Assembly (NCBI GenBank): GCA_012295275.1
Contig: CM022675.1
Span: 15,840,689-15,904,688 of the forward strand
DNA from: Chrysomallon squamiferum
Lineage: Eukaryota > Mollusca > Gastropoda > Neomphalida > Peltospiridae
DNA: 64,000 bases
Direction: 5' to 3'
A program made the position numbers and the translations under genes. How positions within the stretch are numbered: the first letter of the stretch is position 1; every line of letters starts with the position of its first letter. This document shows, in pieces, positions 1-11,935 of this stretch. Below the pieces are notes generated by a model. That model did not search any database, had not been told where the DNA came from, and was given only the letters and a program-made list of their open reading frames with translations.

Positions 1-969
1 TTATTAGTTTATAAAGTCATCAGAGAGGGCTACAAACTTAGGCTTGCAAGGTAAATAAAGATTACTGCTTTGTTAGTGCTGGTAACTCTTTGATCTTGAC
101 ACATTACCATGTACAGCAGCTGCTGCTTGGGGCTTAGGGGAAGTCTTCCCAGAAAATAAAGCTTTGCAGTCTTATTTATATATTAGTGGACAAGATCTTA
201 GATATATATTAGTGAAGATTATTTAGGATTATTGCGTTCATTTTAATATGTCTACTAAAAATAATAATTAAAGATGACACAAAAATTGTATTGTAAGCAT
301 GTTATTGCCACATTTTACTTGTGGACTTTCATTTATATTGAATATGCTAGAACACAGTTTATTAAATGTTTTGGTGTGACTTTAAGTAATAGTGGTTAGA
401 ATTTATAATAATTAACTTGATCTGTATTAATTTTCATGTGGGAATATATTAAAAAAAACCATGATTGACACAAACTTCCTAATTAATATTTATGTAATGA
501 AAAACATTCATAATATTGTTAAATATGATGATATTCGTGGACCTAATCTGTGAAACAAATATAATTGCTACTTTAAACTAGAAATTTCTGAAAGTATAAA
601 CTACACATTTCTAAAAACTGCTTTGATCTAGTGTTCTTCTCCTCCTCCTGTGGGAACTTCACAAATCCTGGAAATATCACATCTCTCAAAGTACTAGCTG
701 TATAAGCTCATTTTGATGTTATTAAGTTCATTTATGTTTTTTCTCATTGTGAAATCCAGAAATTTGTGTTGTGACCATGCAACATGGATTTTTATTCCTT
801 TCTTTCATCTGTTGTGAACATTCTTCAGTTCCTACATTTCTAGATGTACTGTTCCATACCAGATTAAATACTCTAACAATGTAATAAAAGAATTAGATGA
901 ATATTTCTGTCGGATGTAAGTATTACACAGTCTTACAGTATTTTGAAATCTTCCTTTTGGAACCTTCCC
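1..969. other. AT-rich intergenic DNA, no gene seen
   Basis: No reading frame with recognisable protein similarity, no splice-site pairs framing a coding stretch and no long repeat are visible. The sequence is AT-rich with short homopolymer runs only. Confidence 0.6.
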
Positions 970-1270
970 TGTCGATTCACTGCTTTTACTTGAGAATTCA
1001 GTTAATGTTTTTTTTTGTCTTTTGTTTTTTGGTTGTTTTTTTAAATGTCTGAAAATCCTGTCTGCTTTACAATTCTGTAAACTTTGACAACTGACAGACT
1101 TGTTGGCAACACTATTTTGGCTGGGTGCATAAAGCATATTCATTTAAAATTATACAAGTTTGATCTCATTTATACTCTTTAATTCATGATGATAGTGTTA
1201 TGTTATAGACAATATATAATAATTATGATGTAGAGAATTGACTGAAAAATTTCTTTCTCCATTGCCAGAT
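970..1270. repeat. Partial outlying copy of the 1.8-kb tandem unit
   Basis: This stretch repeats the segment around 3780-4005: it shares TTTACTTGAGAATTCAGTTA, ATTCTGTAAACTTTGACAAC, GGGTGCATAAAGCATA and TTAATTCATGATGATAGTG in the same order. It lacks the transposase-like part and the TA microsatellite. It looks like a diverged, truncated left-hand copy of the array that follows. Confidence 0.7.
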
Positions 1271-1584
1271 ATTTTCCTTTCTCTTGCGAATTATCTTTCA
1301 CCCCAGTCACACTGATAACATCACAGACACCTAACCAGTACACAGACCATTGCTGTTACATGTACCTTAAGATAGCCCCAGTGACAGTGTTTAATGTCTC
1401 AAGTTTCTTGGAGAAATTTCTCAAGTGTCTTAAGTCTAAACAAAGAGAAATAAACCTCAGATGTCTTAATGGTGTTTATGCATCTTTAGTTAAACCAAAG
1501 ATTATGCTGGGTGCTTTTACTTCAGTCCTTTACAATCTCCTCTGCATAATATATATGTCCTCTATAAGATTACATGACCTATGG

Positions 1585-1975
1585 GTCTTTTCTTGGGCCA
1601 GCATTGATGAAATGATTCCACATGTCAAGAGAAAATCTTGAATCATTGTTAAATTCAGCAGTTCTAGGTACTGCTGGGGTGATTTCCACTGCATCCAGTC
1701 ACTTGTTCTGGACCTCATTGATTGGAAGTAGCTCTTCTCACCCAGGTTTTCATGGCAACGTTCTTCTTGTACTGTGTGGCTAGGCCTGCCTGTTGGATCT
1801 TGCACCAAATGGCCTGTGTGTAGTGGAACATGCAGCCTTTGATGTCTCTATTAGGAATAGCTGCCATTTCAAAGTCTGTATACAATCGTGATCCGGCATT
1901 CAGTTGACCAGGTGCTGAACGTGGGTCTGCAGGTTCTCAAACAGATGGACATAGTTGGCAGTCTGTGACTCTGCA
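1585..1975 (-). pseudogene. MULE/FLYWCH-type transposase remnant, array copy 1
   Basis: Read on the minus strand, this holds the same transposase C-terminal region as the better copy at 4922-5559, but its right-hand half (toward the HPNIYR motif) is missing because the unit starts at 1585. A TGA replaces an expected Trp codon at the VQNK/M-stop-LDAVE position, and a 14-bp stretch present in copy 3 is absent, shifting the frame. It is non-functional. Confidence 0.7.
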
Positions 1976-3104
1976 AGAAAGGCACAGTTTTACTTGAGAA
2001 TTCAGTTATCTCAAAATTTTAATTTATTTTTATTTTTATTTATTTTTACAATTCTGTAAACATTGACAACTGTTGGCAATAATATTTAAGATTGGCACAA
2101 AATTATACAAGTTTGATCTCAGTTATATTTTTTAATTCATGATGATAGTGTAATGTTATATAATAATTATGATGTAGAGAATTGACTCAAATTTCTTTCT
2201 CCATTATCAGAGAATATATATATATATATATATATATATAGGCAGGGTTTCAAATTAAATGGTTTTGATACTAGGTAATCTGTGATATAGAAATATTAAC
2301 AAACACAACATTGTAACCCTGGTGTCTCCAAGGAGGACAAACTGATCAGGTTCACAAGGCAATTTTAATGTAAAAATTATACAGCTGCAAAACTAAAACA
2401 ATCAAACCAATACAAAAAAACCCCCGTGATCTCTAGATAAAAAGAAAATAACTAAATAAATATGTTCAAGAAACATATAATCAAATACATAATATTAATA
2501 TACAGTTCACTACAATCAAACCTGAGGAGAAGTCAGTTACATTTAAATATCAACTGTTAAAGTTCATTCACTCCTAATTGATATCAGTTTCACCCAGTGT
2601 TAAAAGTAATCTTTAACAAAAGCAATTAACTTCAGCAGGGCTTAAGTTGTCTTTTGTAGGAACACATTAACACCAAGCTGATACCAGATTCATGGGTGTG
2701 ATTTCATGTTTATCTGTTTTTTACTCTTGTACACCTGGCACACCAGTACCATACTAATCTGTCTGTAATCATTTCTATCACTTATGTTAACTAGAACTAA
2801 TTACATTGTATAAAAGTCTATACGAATCCTTTATGCGTATATAAGACATTAATAATAACTGAACCATAAGCTTTTTTAATATGTGTATACATGAACTTCC
2901 TATAATTGTTATTCATATTTTGGTTATATTGATAACCTATTACACTCAGATGTTTAAAAAAAAGAATAATTATTATGATAAAATTACCAGCACATGTAAA
3001 TTAACAATTACTCATAAATATAAAACATGCAGTACTGTAAGTAGTGATGTTAGTAACACTTACACCAGACAAGCAATGTTGCCACTTGGCTAAAAAAAAA
3101 TGAT

Positions 3105-3770
3105 TTCACAAAAAGAAAACACTGCAGCTTCATGAAGTGACCAGTGGCGTCCAGGTACTGCAGGGTGTCCTGGTTCTGTCACTGAGCTGCTGCTGGAGGT
3201 GACTGACTTTGTTGTCCAGATCCCAGTAGACTCTCTTCTCAGTGGTGGTGCAGCTCTAGCATTCAGCTGTACCAACTTTGTTCTTTCAAGTCAACAGATC
3301 TGTAAATGTTTGGATGTTGATGAGGAAGCAGCCTGTTGACCTGTGAATCGAAACCTTCCAGATTGTTGATTGTTCTTGGACCAGTATTGGTGAAATGATT
3401 CCACATGTCAAGAGAAAATCTTGAATCATTGTTAAATTCAGTAGTTCTGGGTACTGCTGAGATGGTTTCCACTGCATCCAGTCACTTGTTCTGGACCTCA
3501 ATGATTGGAAGTAGCTCTTCTCACCCAGGTTTTCATGGCAATGTTGTTCTTGTGCTGTTTGGCTAGGCCTCTCTGTTGAATCTTCCACCAAATGGCCTGT
3601 GTGTAGTGGAACATGCAGCCTTTGATGTCTCTATTAAGAATAGCTGCCATTTCAAAGTCTGTATACAATCAGGATCCAGCATTCAGTTGACCAGGTGCTG
3701 AACTTGGGTCTGCAGGTTCTCAAACAGACGGATATAGTTGGCAGTCTGTGACTCTGGAAGAAAGACACAG
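3105..3770 (-). pseudogene. MULE/FLYWCH-type transposase remnant, array copy 2
   Basis: The minus strand encodes pieces of a Mutator-like transposase C-terminus: FSLDMWNHFTNTGPRTINN, LEGFDSQVNRLLPH and HPNIYR, matching the family pattern in which a WN...R-TNN-EG-H block is followed by HPN-W/Y-x-F/LID-LKKEQ. The upstream GC-FH-TQA-W-K block is off frame because 14 bp present in copy 3 are missing. The TGA for Trp is the same as in the other copies. A short open frame through the HPNIYR part survives, but there is no complete protein. Confidence 0.75.
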
Positions 3771-4009
3771 TTTTACTTGAGAATTCAATTGTCTCAAAAT
3801 TTTTATTTTTTTTTTTTTTTTTTTTTTTTTTACAATTCTGTAAACTTTGACAACTGTTGGCAATAATATTTGAGACTGGGTGCATAAAGCATACTGGCAC
3901 AGAATTATACAAGTTTGATCTCGGTTATATTCTTTAATTCATGATGATAGTGTAATGTTATATAATAATTATGATGTAGAGAATTGACTGAAATTTTTTT
4001 CTTCATTAT

Positions 4010-4050
<41 letters not shown>

Positions 4051-4921
4051 GCAGGGTTTCAAATTAAATGGTTTTGATACTAGGTAATCTGTGATATAGA
4101 AATATTAACAAACACAACATTGTAACCCTGGTGTCTCCAAGGACAAACTGATCAGGTTCACAAGACAAATAATAGTAAAAATTATACAGTTGCAAAACTA
4201 AAAAAAATCAAACAAATACAAAAAAACCCTGTGATCTCTAGATAAAAAGAAAATAACTGTAAACAAATATGTTCAAGAAACATATAATCAAATACATAAT
4301 ATTAATATACAGTTCACTACAATCAAACCTGAGGAGAAGTCAGTTACATTTAAATATCAACTGTTAAAGTTCATTCACTCCTAATTGATATCAGTTTCAC
4401 CCAGTGTTAAAAGTAATCTTTAACAAAAGCAATTAACTTCAGCAAGGGTTCTGTTGTCTTTTGTTGGAACACATTAACCCCAAGCAGATACCAGATTCAT
4501 GGGTGTGATTTCATGTTTATCTGTTGTTTACTCTTGTACAGCTGGCACACCAGTACCATACTAATCTGTCTGTAATCATTTCTATCACTTATGTTAACTA
4601 GAACTAATTACATTGTATAAAAGTCTATACGAATCCTTTATGCGTATATAAGACATTAATAATAACTGAACCATAAGCTTTTTTAATATGTGTATACATG
4701 AACTGTCTATAACTGTTATTCATATTTTCGTTATATTGATAACCTTTTATACTCAGACATTTAAAAAAAATGAATAATTATTATGATAAAATTACCAGCG
4801 CATATAAATGAACAATTACTCACAAATATAAAACATGCGATACTGTAAGTAGCGATGTCAATAAGCAGTGTTGCCACTTGGCTGAAAAAAAATGATTTCA
4901 CAAAAAGCAAACACTGCAGCT

Positions 4922-5559
4922 TCATGAAGTGACCAGTGGCGTCCAGGTACTGCAGGGTGTCCTGGTTCTGTCACTGAGCTGCTGCTTGAGGTGACTGACT
5001 TTGTTGTTGAGATCCAAGTAGACTCTCTTCTCAGTGGTGGTGCAGCTCCAGCATTCAGCTGCACCAACTTTGCTCTTTCAAGTCAACAAATCTGTAAATG
5101 TTTGGATGTTGATGAGGAAGCAGCCTGTTGACCTGTGAATGGAAACCTTCCAGATTGTTGATTGTTCTTGGACCAGTATTGGTGAAATGATTCCACCTGT
5201 CAAGAGAAAATCTTGAATCATCGTTGAATTCAGCAGTTCTAGGTACTGCTGGTGTGGTTTCCACTGCATCCAGTCACATGTTCTGGACCTCATTGATTGG
5301 AAGTAGTGTCAGACGAGCAGCTCTTCTCACCCAGGTTTTCATGGCAATGTCATTCTTGTACTGTTTGGCTAGGCCTGCCTGTTGGATCTTGTGCCAAATG
5401 GCCTGTGTGTAGTGGAACATGCAGCCTTTGATGTCTCTATTAGGAGTAGCTGCCATTTCAAAGTCTATATACAATCAGGATCCAGTATTCAGTTGACCAG
5501 GTGCTGAACGTGGGTCTGCAGGTTCTCAAACAGATGGACATAGTTGGCAGTCTGTGACT
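4922..5559 (-). pseudogene. MULE/FLYWCH-type transposase remnant, array copy 3 (best preserved)
   Basis: On the minus strand a 3' splice-like TTCTTGCAG precedes a segment reading SQTANYVHLFENLQTHVQ. A frame change then leads to YIDFEMAATPNRDIKGCMFH, TQAIWHKIQQAGLAKQY, a VRRAARLTLLPINEVQNM block, an in-frame TGA where the family has Trp, and then DRWNHFTNTGPRTINNLEG and HPNIYRFVDL. These match, in order, the DFE-A, GC-FH-QA-W, GL--Y, R-L-LP, TNN-EG-H and HPN motifs of the C-terminal half of MULE transposases found in FLYWCH-zinc-finger-associated elements. The stop and frameshift mean it is not a working transposase. The N-terminal half and DDE core start are absent. Confidence 0.8.
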
Positions 5560-5800
5560 CTGCAAGAAAGGTACAGTTTTACTTGAGAATTCAGTTATCT
5601 CAAAATTTTAATTTATTTTATTATTATTATTTTTTTACAATTCTGTAAACTTTGACAACTGTTGGCAATAATATTTGAGATTGGCACAAAATTATACAAG
5701 TTTGATCTCAGTTATATTCTTTAATTCATGATGATAGAGTAATGTTATATAATAATTATGATGTAGAGAATTGACTCAAATTTCTTTCTCAATTATCAGA

Positions 5801-5838
<38 letters not shown>

Positions 5839-6689
5839 GCAGGGTTTCAAATTAAATGGTTTTGATACTAGGTAATCTGTGATATAGAAATATTAACAAA
5901 CACAACATTGTAACCCTGGTGTCTCCAAGGAGGACAAACTGATCAGGTTCACAAGACAAATTAATGTAAAAATTATTCAGGTGCAAAACTAAAAAAATCA
6001 AACCAATACAAAAAAAACCCCGTGATCTCTAGATAAAAAGAAAATAACTGTAAACAAATATGTTCAAGAAACATATAATCAAATACATAATATTAATATA
6101 CAGTTCATTACAATCAAACCTGAGGAGAAATCAGTTACATTTAAATATCAACTGTTAAAGTTCATTCACTCCTAATTGATATCAGTTTCCCTGAGTCTCT
6201 TGTGTTAAAAGTAATCTTTAACAAAAACAATTAACTTCAGCAGGGGTTAAGTTGTCTTTTGTTGGAACACATTAACACCAAGCTGATAGCAGATTCATGG
6301 GTGTGATTTCATGTTTATCTGTTTTTTACTCTTGTACAGCTGGCACACCAGTACCATACTAATCTGTCTAATCATTTCTATCACTTATGTTAACTAGAAC
6401 TAATTACATTGTATAAAAGTCTATATGAATCCTTTATGCATATATAAAACATTAATAATAACTGAACCATAAGCTTTTTTAATATGTGTATACATGAACT
6501 TCCTATAACTGTTATTCATATTTTGGTTATAATGATAACCTATTACACTTAGATGTTTGAAAAAAGAATAATTATTATGATAAAGATCAAATTACCAGCA
6601 CATATAAATTAACAATTACTCATAAGTATAAAACATGCGATACTGTAAGTAGTGATGTCAGTAACACTTACCTCACACAAGCAGTCTGA

Positions 6690-6995
6690 TGCTTTTAAAT
6701 ATCAACTGTTAAAGTTCATTCACTCCTACTTGATATCACTTTCACCCAGTCCCTTGTGTTAAAAGTAATCTTTAACAAAAGCAGTTAACTTCAGCAGGGT
6801 TAAGTTGTCTTTTGTAGGAACACATTAACACCAAGCTGATACCAGATTCATGGGTTTGATTTCATGTTTATCTGTATTTGACACCTGGCACACTAATACC
6901 AGTCCCATACTAATCTTCTGTAATCATTTCTATCACATATGTTATAAAACATGCAATACTGTAAGTAGTGATGTCAGTAACTTACCCCACATGAC
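6690..6995. repeat. Short internally deleted fourth copy of the 1.8-kb unit
   Basis: AAATATCAACTGTTAAAGTT, the AAAAGTAATCTTTAACAAAA block and the GTAAGTAGTGATGTCAGTAA end of the unit recur here, but about 200-250 bp between them are missing relative to 6142-6670. It marks the right edge of the array. Confidence 0.7.
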
Positions 6996-7345
6996 CAGTG
7001 CCACCACCTAAACAGAAGTAATCAGCTGTGTTTACTGAGAAAATACTCTATGAATCAATCAGGCTTATTTTTAAATATATTTCCACATGAAAACTAATAA
7101 AGACCCAATTAAATTATTATATTGTTACTTAAAGTTATGCCAAAACATTTAATAAAATTGTGCACCATCATTTTCAAAATAAATGAAAGTCCACAAGTAA
7201 AATATAATTATTGTCTCATCTTTAATATATAGTATCTTAAATATCCCTTTTCAGTAGACATATTAAAATGAAAGCAATAAACAAAAATTAATTACTGATC
7301 TTAGCTGATCTGTAGCACATGTGAAATCAAATATAAAAATACTTA

Positions 7346-7718
7346 CCTTCACTAGCAATTGTTTGAGGTCCTGCAGTGTCCAACTTAAAATGTTGCCATC
7401 CTCAGCAACACAAAAATTTAATAATAATTTTAATTGATGTAATAAAATCTGTGATAGATCTGTTTCTCTCACATGCATCACAACCAGAACATATTACTGT
7501 CCTAAGTAATGGACTGTCTCTGACAAATCTCTGACAGTTTGAGGATGAGGAGAGTTTTCAGAAACAGTTTCTGACTTACTTTCCAGAACAACTGCAGAGA
7601 GGGGTAGGTTATGGGGATTACTATGCTGACCAGCACCTAACCTAGATGAGCATCTTACAGGAACAGCATTTCCATCTTCTGATGATGTCTTTGATTCTGC
7701 ATCAACTTTTATTTTCAC
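7346..7718 (-). other. Possible minus-strand exon remnants of unknown origin
   Basis: Two adjacent minus-strand open stretches are present. One (about 7718-7494) contains VPVRCSSRLGAGQHSNPHNL, which has the flavour of the end of a retroelement polyprotein. The other (about 7481-7346) contains LLLNFCVAEDGNILSWTLQD and runs into a good splice donor (AAG followed by GTAAGT). More donor-like sites on the same strand lie at about 6981 and 6668. No initiator ATG opens the first stretch and I do not recognise the product. It could be a decayed transposon or the start of a gene broken by the array. Confidence 0.25.
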
Positions 7719-7743
7719 ATCCCAGACAGCAGTTGCCGTATAT

Positions 7744-7760
7744 GGTCATGTCACATGACC
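7744..7760. promoter_or_regulatory. Perfect 17-bp palindrome containing a TFE/MITF-type E-box
   Basis: GGTCATGTCACATGACC is an 8-bp inverted repeat around a single C. It contains GTCACATGAC, one base from the CLEAR consensus GTCACGTGAC bound by TFEB/MITF-family factors. A CCAAT (7788-7792 region) lies just right of it. It is about 30 bp upstream of the minus-strand open stretch ending at 7718, so it may mark a promoter. Binding is inferred only. Confidence 0.3.
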
Positions 7761-9830
7761 ACACAGTCCCCAGTGCTAATGAAAGCTCCCAATAGGAGGC
7801 AGTTATCTTGCTAGCACTTAGTACCTACCAAATACTTTAAAAACATTATATAATCTGACCATTATAGACTAGGATACAATGGCTGTTATTTCACGATACA
7901 TGAATATGGAATATTTTACTCTTGGATGACTTCTGAAGGCCATTACTAATGGACTTTAACAGTTGTTGATTATAATAAAGTACATTTCAATGTTATGTAT
8001 TTGATTATATTTTTGTTGACCAAATTTGTTTACAATTGTTTTCTTTTTATCTAAAGATAAGGGGGCTTGTTTTGGATGTGATAGTTTGATTTAAATTTGT
8101 GGATTTTAAATATGCTTCCTGTTAATTAAATATATTTTTAGGAGCTGCGATTTTTTTTATATTCAGTGTTTTAATATTTTTATTGTTGGTAATTGTCTGT
8201 TGTCAAGGGTGTTTGATTTAAAATATTGTTTTATTTCCCTCATTAGACCAGTGCTTTCGTTTCATCCCCATCACTGCAGTTTCAGTATCTTATCACACTG
8301 TTTTTCATTTTGTTTCTTTTGTGCTTGGAAAAGGATGCATCAATTTACATTTAACACATGAATTTGTCATTTAAATCTGATTGTTTCATTTTTAGTTGCA
8401 TAAATCCTTTTTGTTTTAAATTTAAAAATTAATATTGATCATGTTGGTGAAGCGACTACTGTTTTAATTTGTTTTCACAGGGAATATGTTGTGTGTGTAT
8501 TTTAATTTGTGTGTGCAGTTTTAATTAACTTCAGATTAATCTGAAGTGGTAATGTTTTATTCACTGTATCAGTTATAAGTAAATAAGCAGTGAGAAGGTG
8601 CATTTATTGTAAAATATGTCAAATCTGGAATTGAGAACTGAGTAAGAATTAAAATCTTTTTATCAGTTTTTCATGTTTTTTTTTTGTTTTCTCCTCTGTT
8701 CTCCAACATGTTTTATATATATAAAGGTGAGCCTTGACACATGACACAAAGGCACTATTTTCAAAATTATTTTTAAATGGAAATGCTAATATTAACGGAA
8801 CGTCTTACTTTTATTTTATTTTATTTTTATAAATTTGAGAACTAGAAGATAGTCTGAGACCATTTGTTGATATTAAAGGTCATTACCTAAAAAAACACAC
8901 AATGTTGTTGGATGTTACTGATGACATGAAAAGAAGTCAAATGTATGTTACAATAACTGGAATGTGTTGCTAAACATGCATTAACTTATTCAAACAGGCT
9001 ACTTTAAACATCTGAAAAAAGAATTATTTAATATTCTTTTATTGTTAATTTAGAAAGAAAATGTCATGTCATCAATAATATCCAGTCAGGGTCCTTTTAA
9101 TTTTTTGGTTTTATGTTAAGTATAACCTTGTTTTTACATTGCACAAACACAGCTTATAAATATAAATGTTACTTAAAAAGAGTTCCAGCAATTGATCTTC
9201 TGCAATACATAAACTCAGCTAATCCTTAGAGTCTACTCCAGAAAGGTGTTGCAGGTATTAAAATGTATGTAACCATGAGACTAAAGGCCATTAAAGGCAC
9301 AGGTGTGATAAGTGTCATTTGAAGCAGACAAAAAAGAATTTTCTTAGCTTTGTACTTGCTGTGATTTAACTGAAAACAAAAGTTACCTATCATCTGACCA
9401 TTGTTGAAATGTTCTCTGATAGAGCTTATCAACAAGCAAAAATAATCTAAGTTTTAAAACTGATCAATCTATGATTTTATGATACTAAAATTTGTATTCA
9501 GCCTTCTATCAATACCTCTGAATACATTGTTCTGTTATGTAGTATAATTTGTTATGTTTACAATTCTTAATTTGCCACTTATCGCAAGAATTTTGAACGC
9601 AAAGCAATTGCCTGTCTTAGAATGGAAAAGATAGTAATCGGCAAAACAATGTTAATTTGTTTATTTCAGAACGTAGTCATATTATATACAGTAAAAGTTA
9701 GAACATATAATAAAACATGCATCCTACGAGTTATTAAAAATATAATCATTTTAAATAGTGCCAGTTCTTTTTAGTTGCACATAAAATCTAAGGTGATTTG
9801 GCCTGGTAGGATTCAATTTACAGCAATTAT
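7761..9830. other. AT-rich intergenic DNA
   Basis: No coding signal, tRNA or structured repeat was found. A CACGTG E-box lies just beyond it at about 9837. Confidence 0.6.
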
Positions 9831-9878
9831 GCTAAGCACGTGATACTTTCAAATTCAGAGCTGTTCTACACCAAATAC

Positions 9879-10339
9879 CCCGGAAGAAATGGCACTATGC
9901 AAATTTGGAAAAAATGGCACCGTATTTATTATTATTACCCCCACCTTAAAAGTACTTTTGAAAATACAATTTATTCATACACTGTTGTTACATACATGTA
10001 TATTAATATACAGCATCACTCAGCCATTTGGTTTTGCTTAACAAAGTACAGTATTATATCAGAGTTTAATATTACATATATACACATACATATGCTCACA
10101 CACACACACACACACACAAACATATATATATATATATAAATATTCATACATATCTCAAATATTATTCATGCACTGGTTTTTTTATGTCCTTTTTATGTTC
10201 GATTAAGAACACACACACATATATATGACTTCGCCTACTCCTAAACACTAAATGTTAATAAGCAATATAAAAAATAAAAAAATAAATAAAGTTTCAGCTG
10301 CCATTTTTTCCAAATGTGCATAGTGCCATGTCTTCCGGG
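9879..10339. repeat. Foldback-like element with 41-bp inverted repeats
   Basis: The arm at 9879-9919 and the reverse complement of 10299-10339 match at all but two of 41 positions (shared core ATGGCACTATGC, then TTTGGAAAAAATGGCA). The interior of about 380 bp is AT-rich, with CA and TA microsatellites near 10098-10137. It has no coding capacity, so it may be a non-autonomous foldback/MITE or a chance inverted duplication. Confidence 0.6.
10002..10097. repeat. Copy 1 of a ~95-bp dispersed direct repeat
   Basis: Shares GCATCACTCAGCCATTTGGT, TTTTGCTTAACAAAGTACAG and ACACATACATATGC with 10771-10866, in order and almost without change. It lies inside the inverted-repeat element, whereas the second copy lies outside it. 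Confidence 0.8.
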
Positions 10340-10770
10340 TGCCATTTTTTCCCCTACGCCCGTTAATGAATGACCATGGGCGCCGAAGATCATTTACCAC
10401 CACGTTTAATACTCTCGTACGAAGGACTGATTTAACACACAACAAAAACAACATCACCATTTAAAAGAACACATAATGATATTTCTTTCAACGTATTTGT
10501 TTTTCATGGTAGGTTTTAAAGAAGGGTTTTGTAAGTGGCGGAAAATGGACGAAACCTGAACTTTTAACAGCTTTGACCAGTTATATCAGCTAGACTGCCG
10601 GTAACTGAAAATGTGGCTAGATGTGGTGGAATGCTCGGACCGTGATTTTTTCAGTTCGGTGACGAAAATAATAAATAGCTTATGATGTCTTTATTTCGCC
10701 TTTGTTGTCATCGAACTTAAGTGGACTACTTTCTTGTCATGATAATACAAAACCTTGATCGGCACTTAAT

Positions 10771-10866
10771 ATTAATATATAGCATCACTCAGCCATTTGG
10801 TTTTGCTTAACAAAGTACAGTATTATATCAGTTTAATATTACACATATACACATACATATGCACAT
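10771..10866. repeat. Copy 2 of the ~95-bp direct repeat
   Basis: Nearly identical to 10002-10097, with a 2-bp difference after TATATCAG. The copies are about 770 bp apart, so the sequence between them could be a segment inserted or duplicated with it. Confidence 0.8.
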
Positions 10867-11800
10867 ATTTAATATTTTTTTCGGGATTTTATATTGCTTG
10901 GACGTGACGAAGATTCAATAATTCTACAACAGAAAAAAAAAAAAAAAAAAAAAAAAAGGCCACTAATGCTACATAAATATCTAAATATTTAAAATAAACA
11001 ATGCAAACGAATTATTATTCAGAGGCAACAACACCGATGAATTTGTTATGGTAATTTATTAATTTTTTCACCGAATGGTGACTTTGCAAAATTTCTCTTA
11101 ACGATGACAAGAATCATCACGACCGAGCGCCGAATTTAAGAACTTGACAAAGGTACAAAAAAATAATATAATAATAATAATAATAATATATTATTAAAAA
11201 TCTCACTCTGTTTTCATGACGAGAACTACCAATGTGTTTATATTTATATTTGCTAGGTATAAAAAATGTTATGTACTGTTGATAAGTGTTTAAATCTTAT
11301 CGGAATAGCCACTGGACAAATTTTCATACAGGATATTTGTTTTTCTTTTTTTAACCCATCTTAATTTTGTGCTCTCCTGTCGCAAAATATTTTAATTTGT
11401 AAACATTAGTATGCATACAATAGTGTAATTGCTAACATATTGTAATTATGACATTTTAAACATGAGCTGACAGTTAAGAATGAAAAATATTTCCACGTTT
11501 TCTTGTGCAAAAGATTAATAATGGTGTGTAGAAAGTCGTATTTCATAATTTAAATAAATAAATTAATACAAATGTGAGAATTGTAGTCTCTTCTTAAAAT
11601 TATTCAAAATTTTCATGTGCATTATTAACTAATGAATGTAGTAAATTTATATGTTAATTTAATTTGATCAGATTAATACACGGTTGAACAATAATTTTAA
11701 AATCTAACATGTTAAAAATTACTCGTCTTAAGTGATTGCTTTTCAGTAGCTAATGACAGAAATATTAGTGTGTGTATTTAAATAGAATTAAGTTTTTCAG
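10867..11800. other. AT-rich upstream region of the HRG1-like gene
   Basis: Contains a poly-A run (10931-10957) and an ATA repeat near 11168-11189. No gene is recognisable. It may include distal promoter sequence of the downstream transporter, but no defined motif stands out. Confidence 0.5.
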
Positions 11801-11935
11801 ATAATACTAGCCCCATCACAAAAACATATATCGGCTATTGCCTGTTTGACATCCAATAGCCGATATATGTTTTTGTGCTGGGGTGTCCTTAAACATTCAT
11901 TCATTCATTCATTCATTCATTCATTCATAATACTA
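11801..11935 (+). mobile_element. Short hairpin SINE-like element with 9-bp target-site duplication
   Basis: ATAATACTA occurs at 11801-11809 and again at 11927-11935, bracketing a 117-bp insert. The insert begins with an inverted repeat: arms 11817-11840 and 11854-11877 are perfectly complementary over 24 bp (30 bp with one mismatch), with a 13-nt loop. It ends with CTGGGGTGTCCTTAAACATT and an ATTC tandem tail. The right arm plus tail (GTTTGACATCCAATAGCCGA, then GTGTC-TTAAAC) resembles the 3' end of SINE families I recall from molluscs. The duplication indicates insertion as a unit, probably through a LINE-encoded machinery acting on the ATTC tail. Confidence 0.7.

Larger units (their letters stand above)
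1585..6660. repeat. Tandem array of three ~1.8-kb units
   Basis: Three long units repeat with a period near 1.8 kb. For example GATGTAGAGAATTGACT recurs at about 2171, 3973 and 5760, and GAAATGATTCCAC at about 1609, 3391 and 5184. Each full unit contains a minus-strand MULE-type transposase remnant, a TA microsatellite (2214-2240, 4015-4047, 5803-5834) and a non-coding segment with AAATATCAACTGTTAAAGTT. Unit 1 is cut off on its left side near 1585. The units look alike over most of their length, so the duplication is fairly recent. Confidence 0.85.

Noticed and set aside
1530-1808. Minus-strand frame containing MVQDPTGRPSHTVQEE (also 3286-3591)
   Set aside because: Off-frame reading of the transposase remnant; the family motifs are in a different frame.
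9840-10139. Plus-strand 99-aa frame ending in HTHTHTNIYIYI
   Set aside because: Runs through CA/TA microsatellites and one inverted-repeat arm; no domain or splice context.
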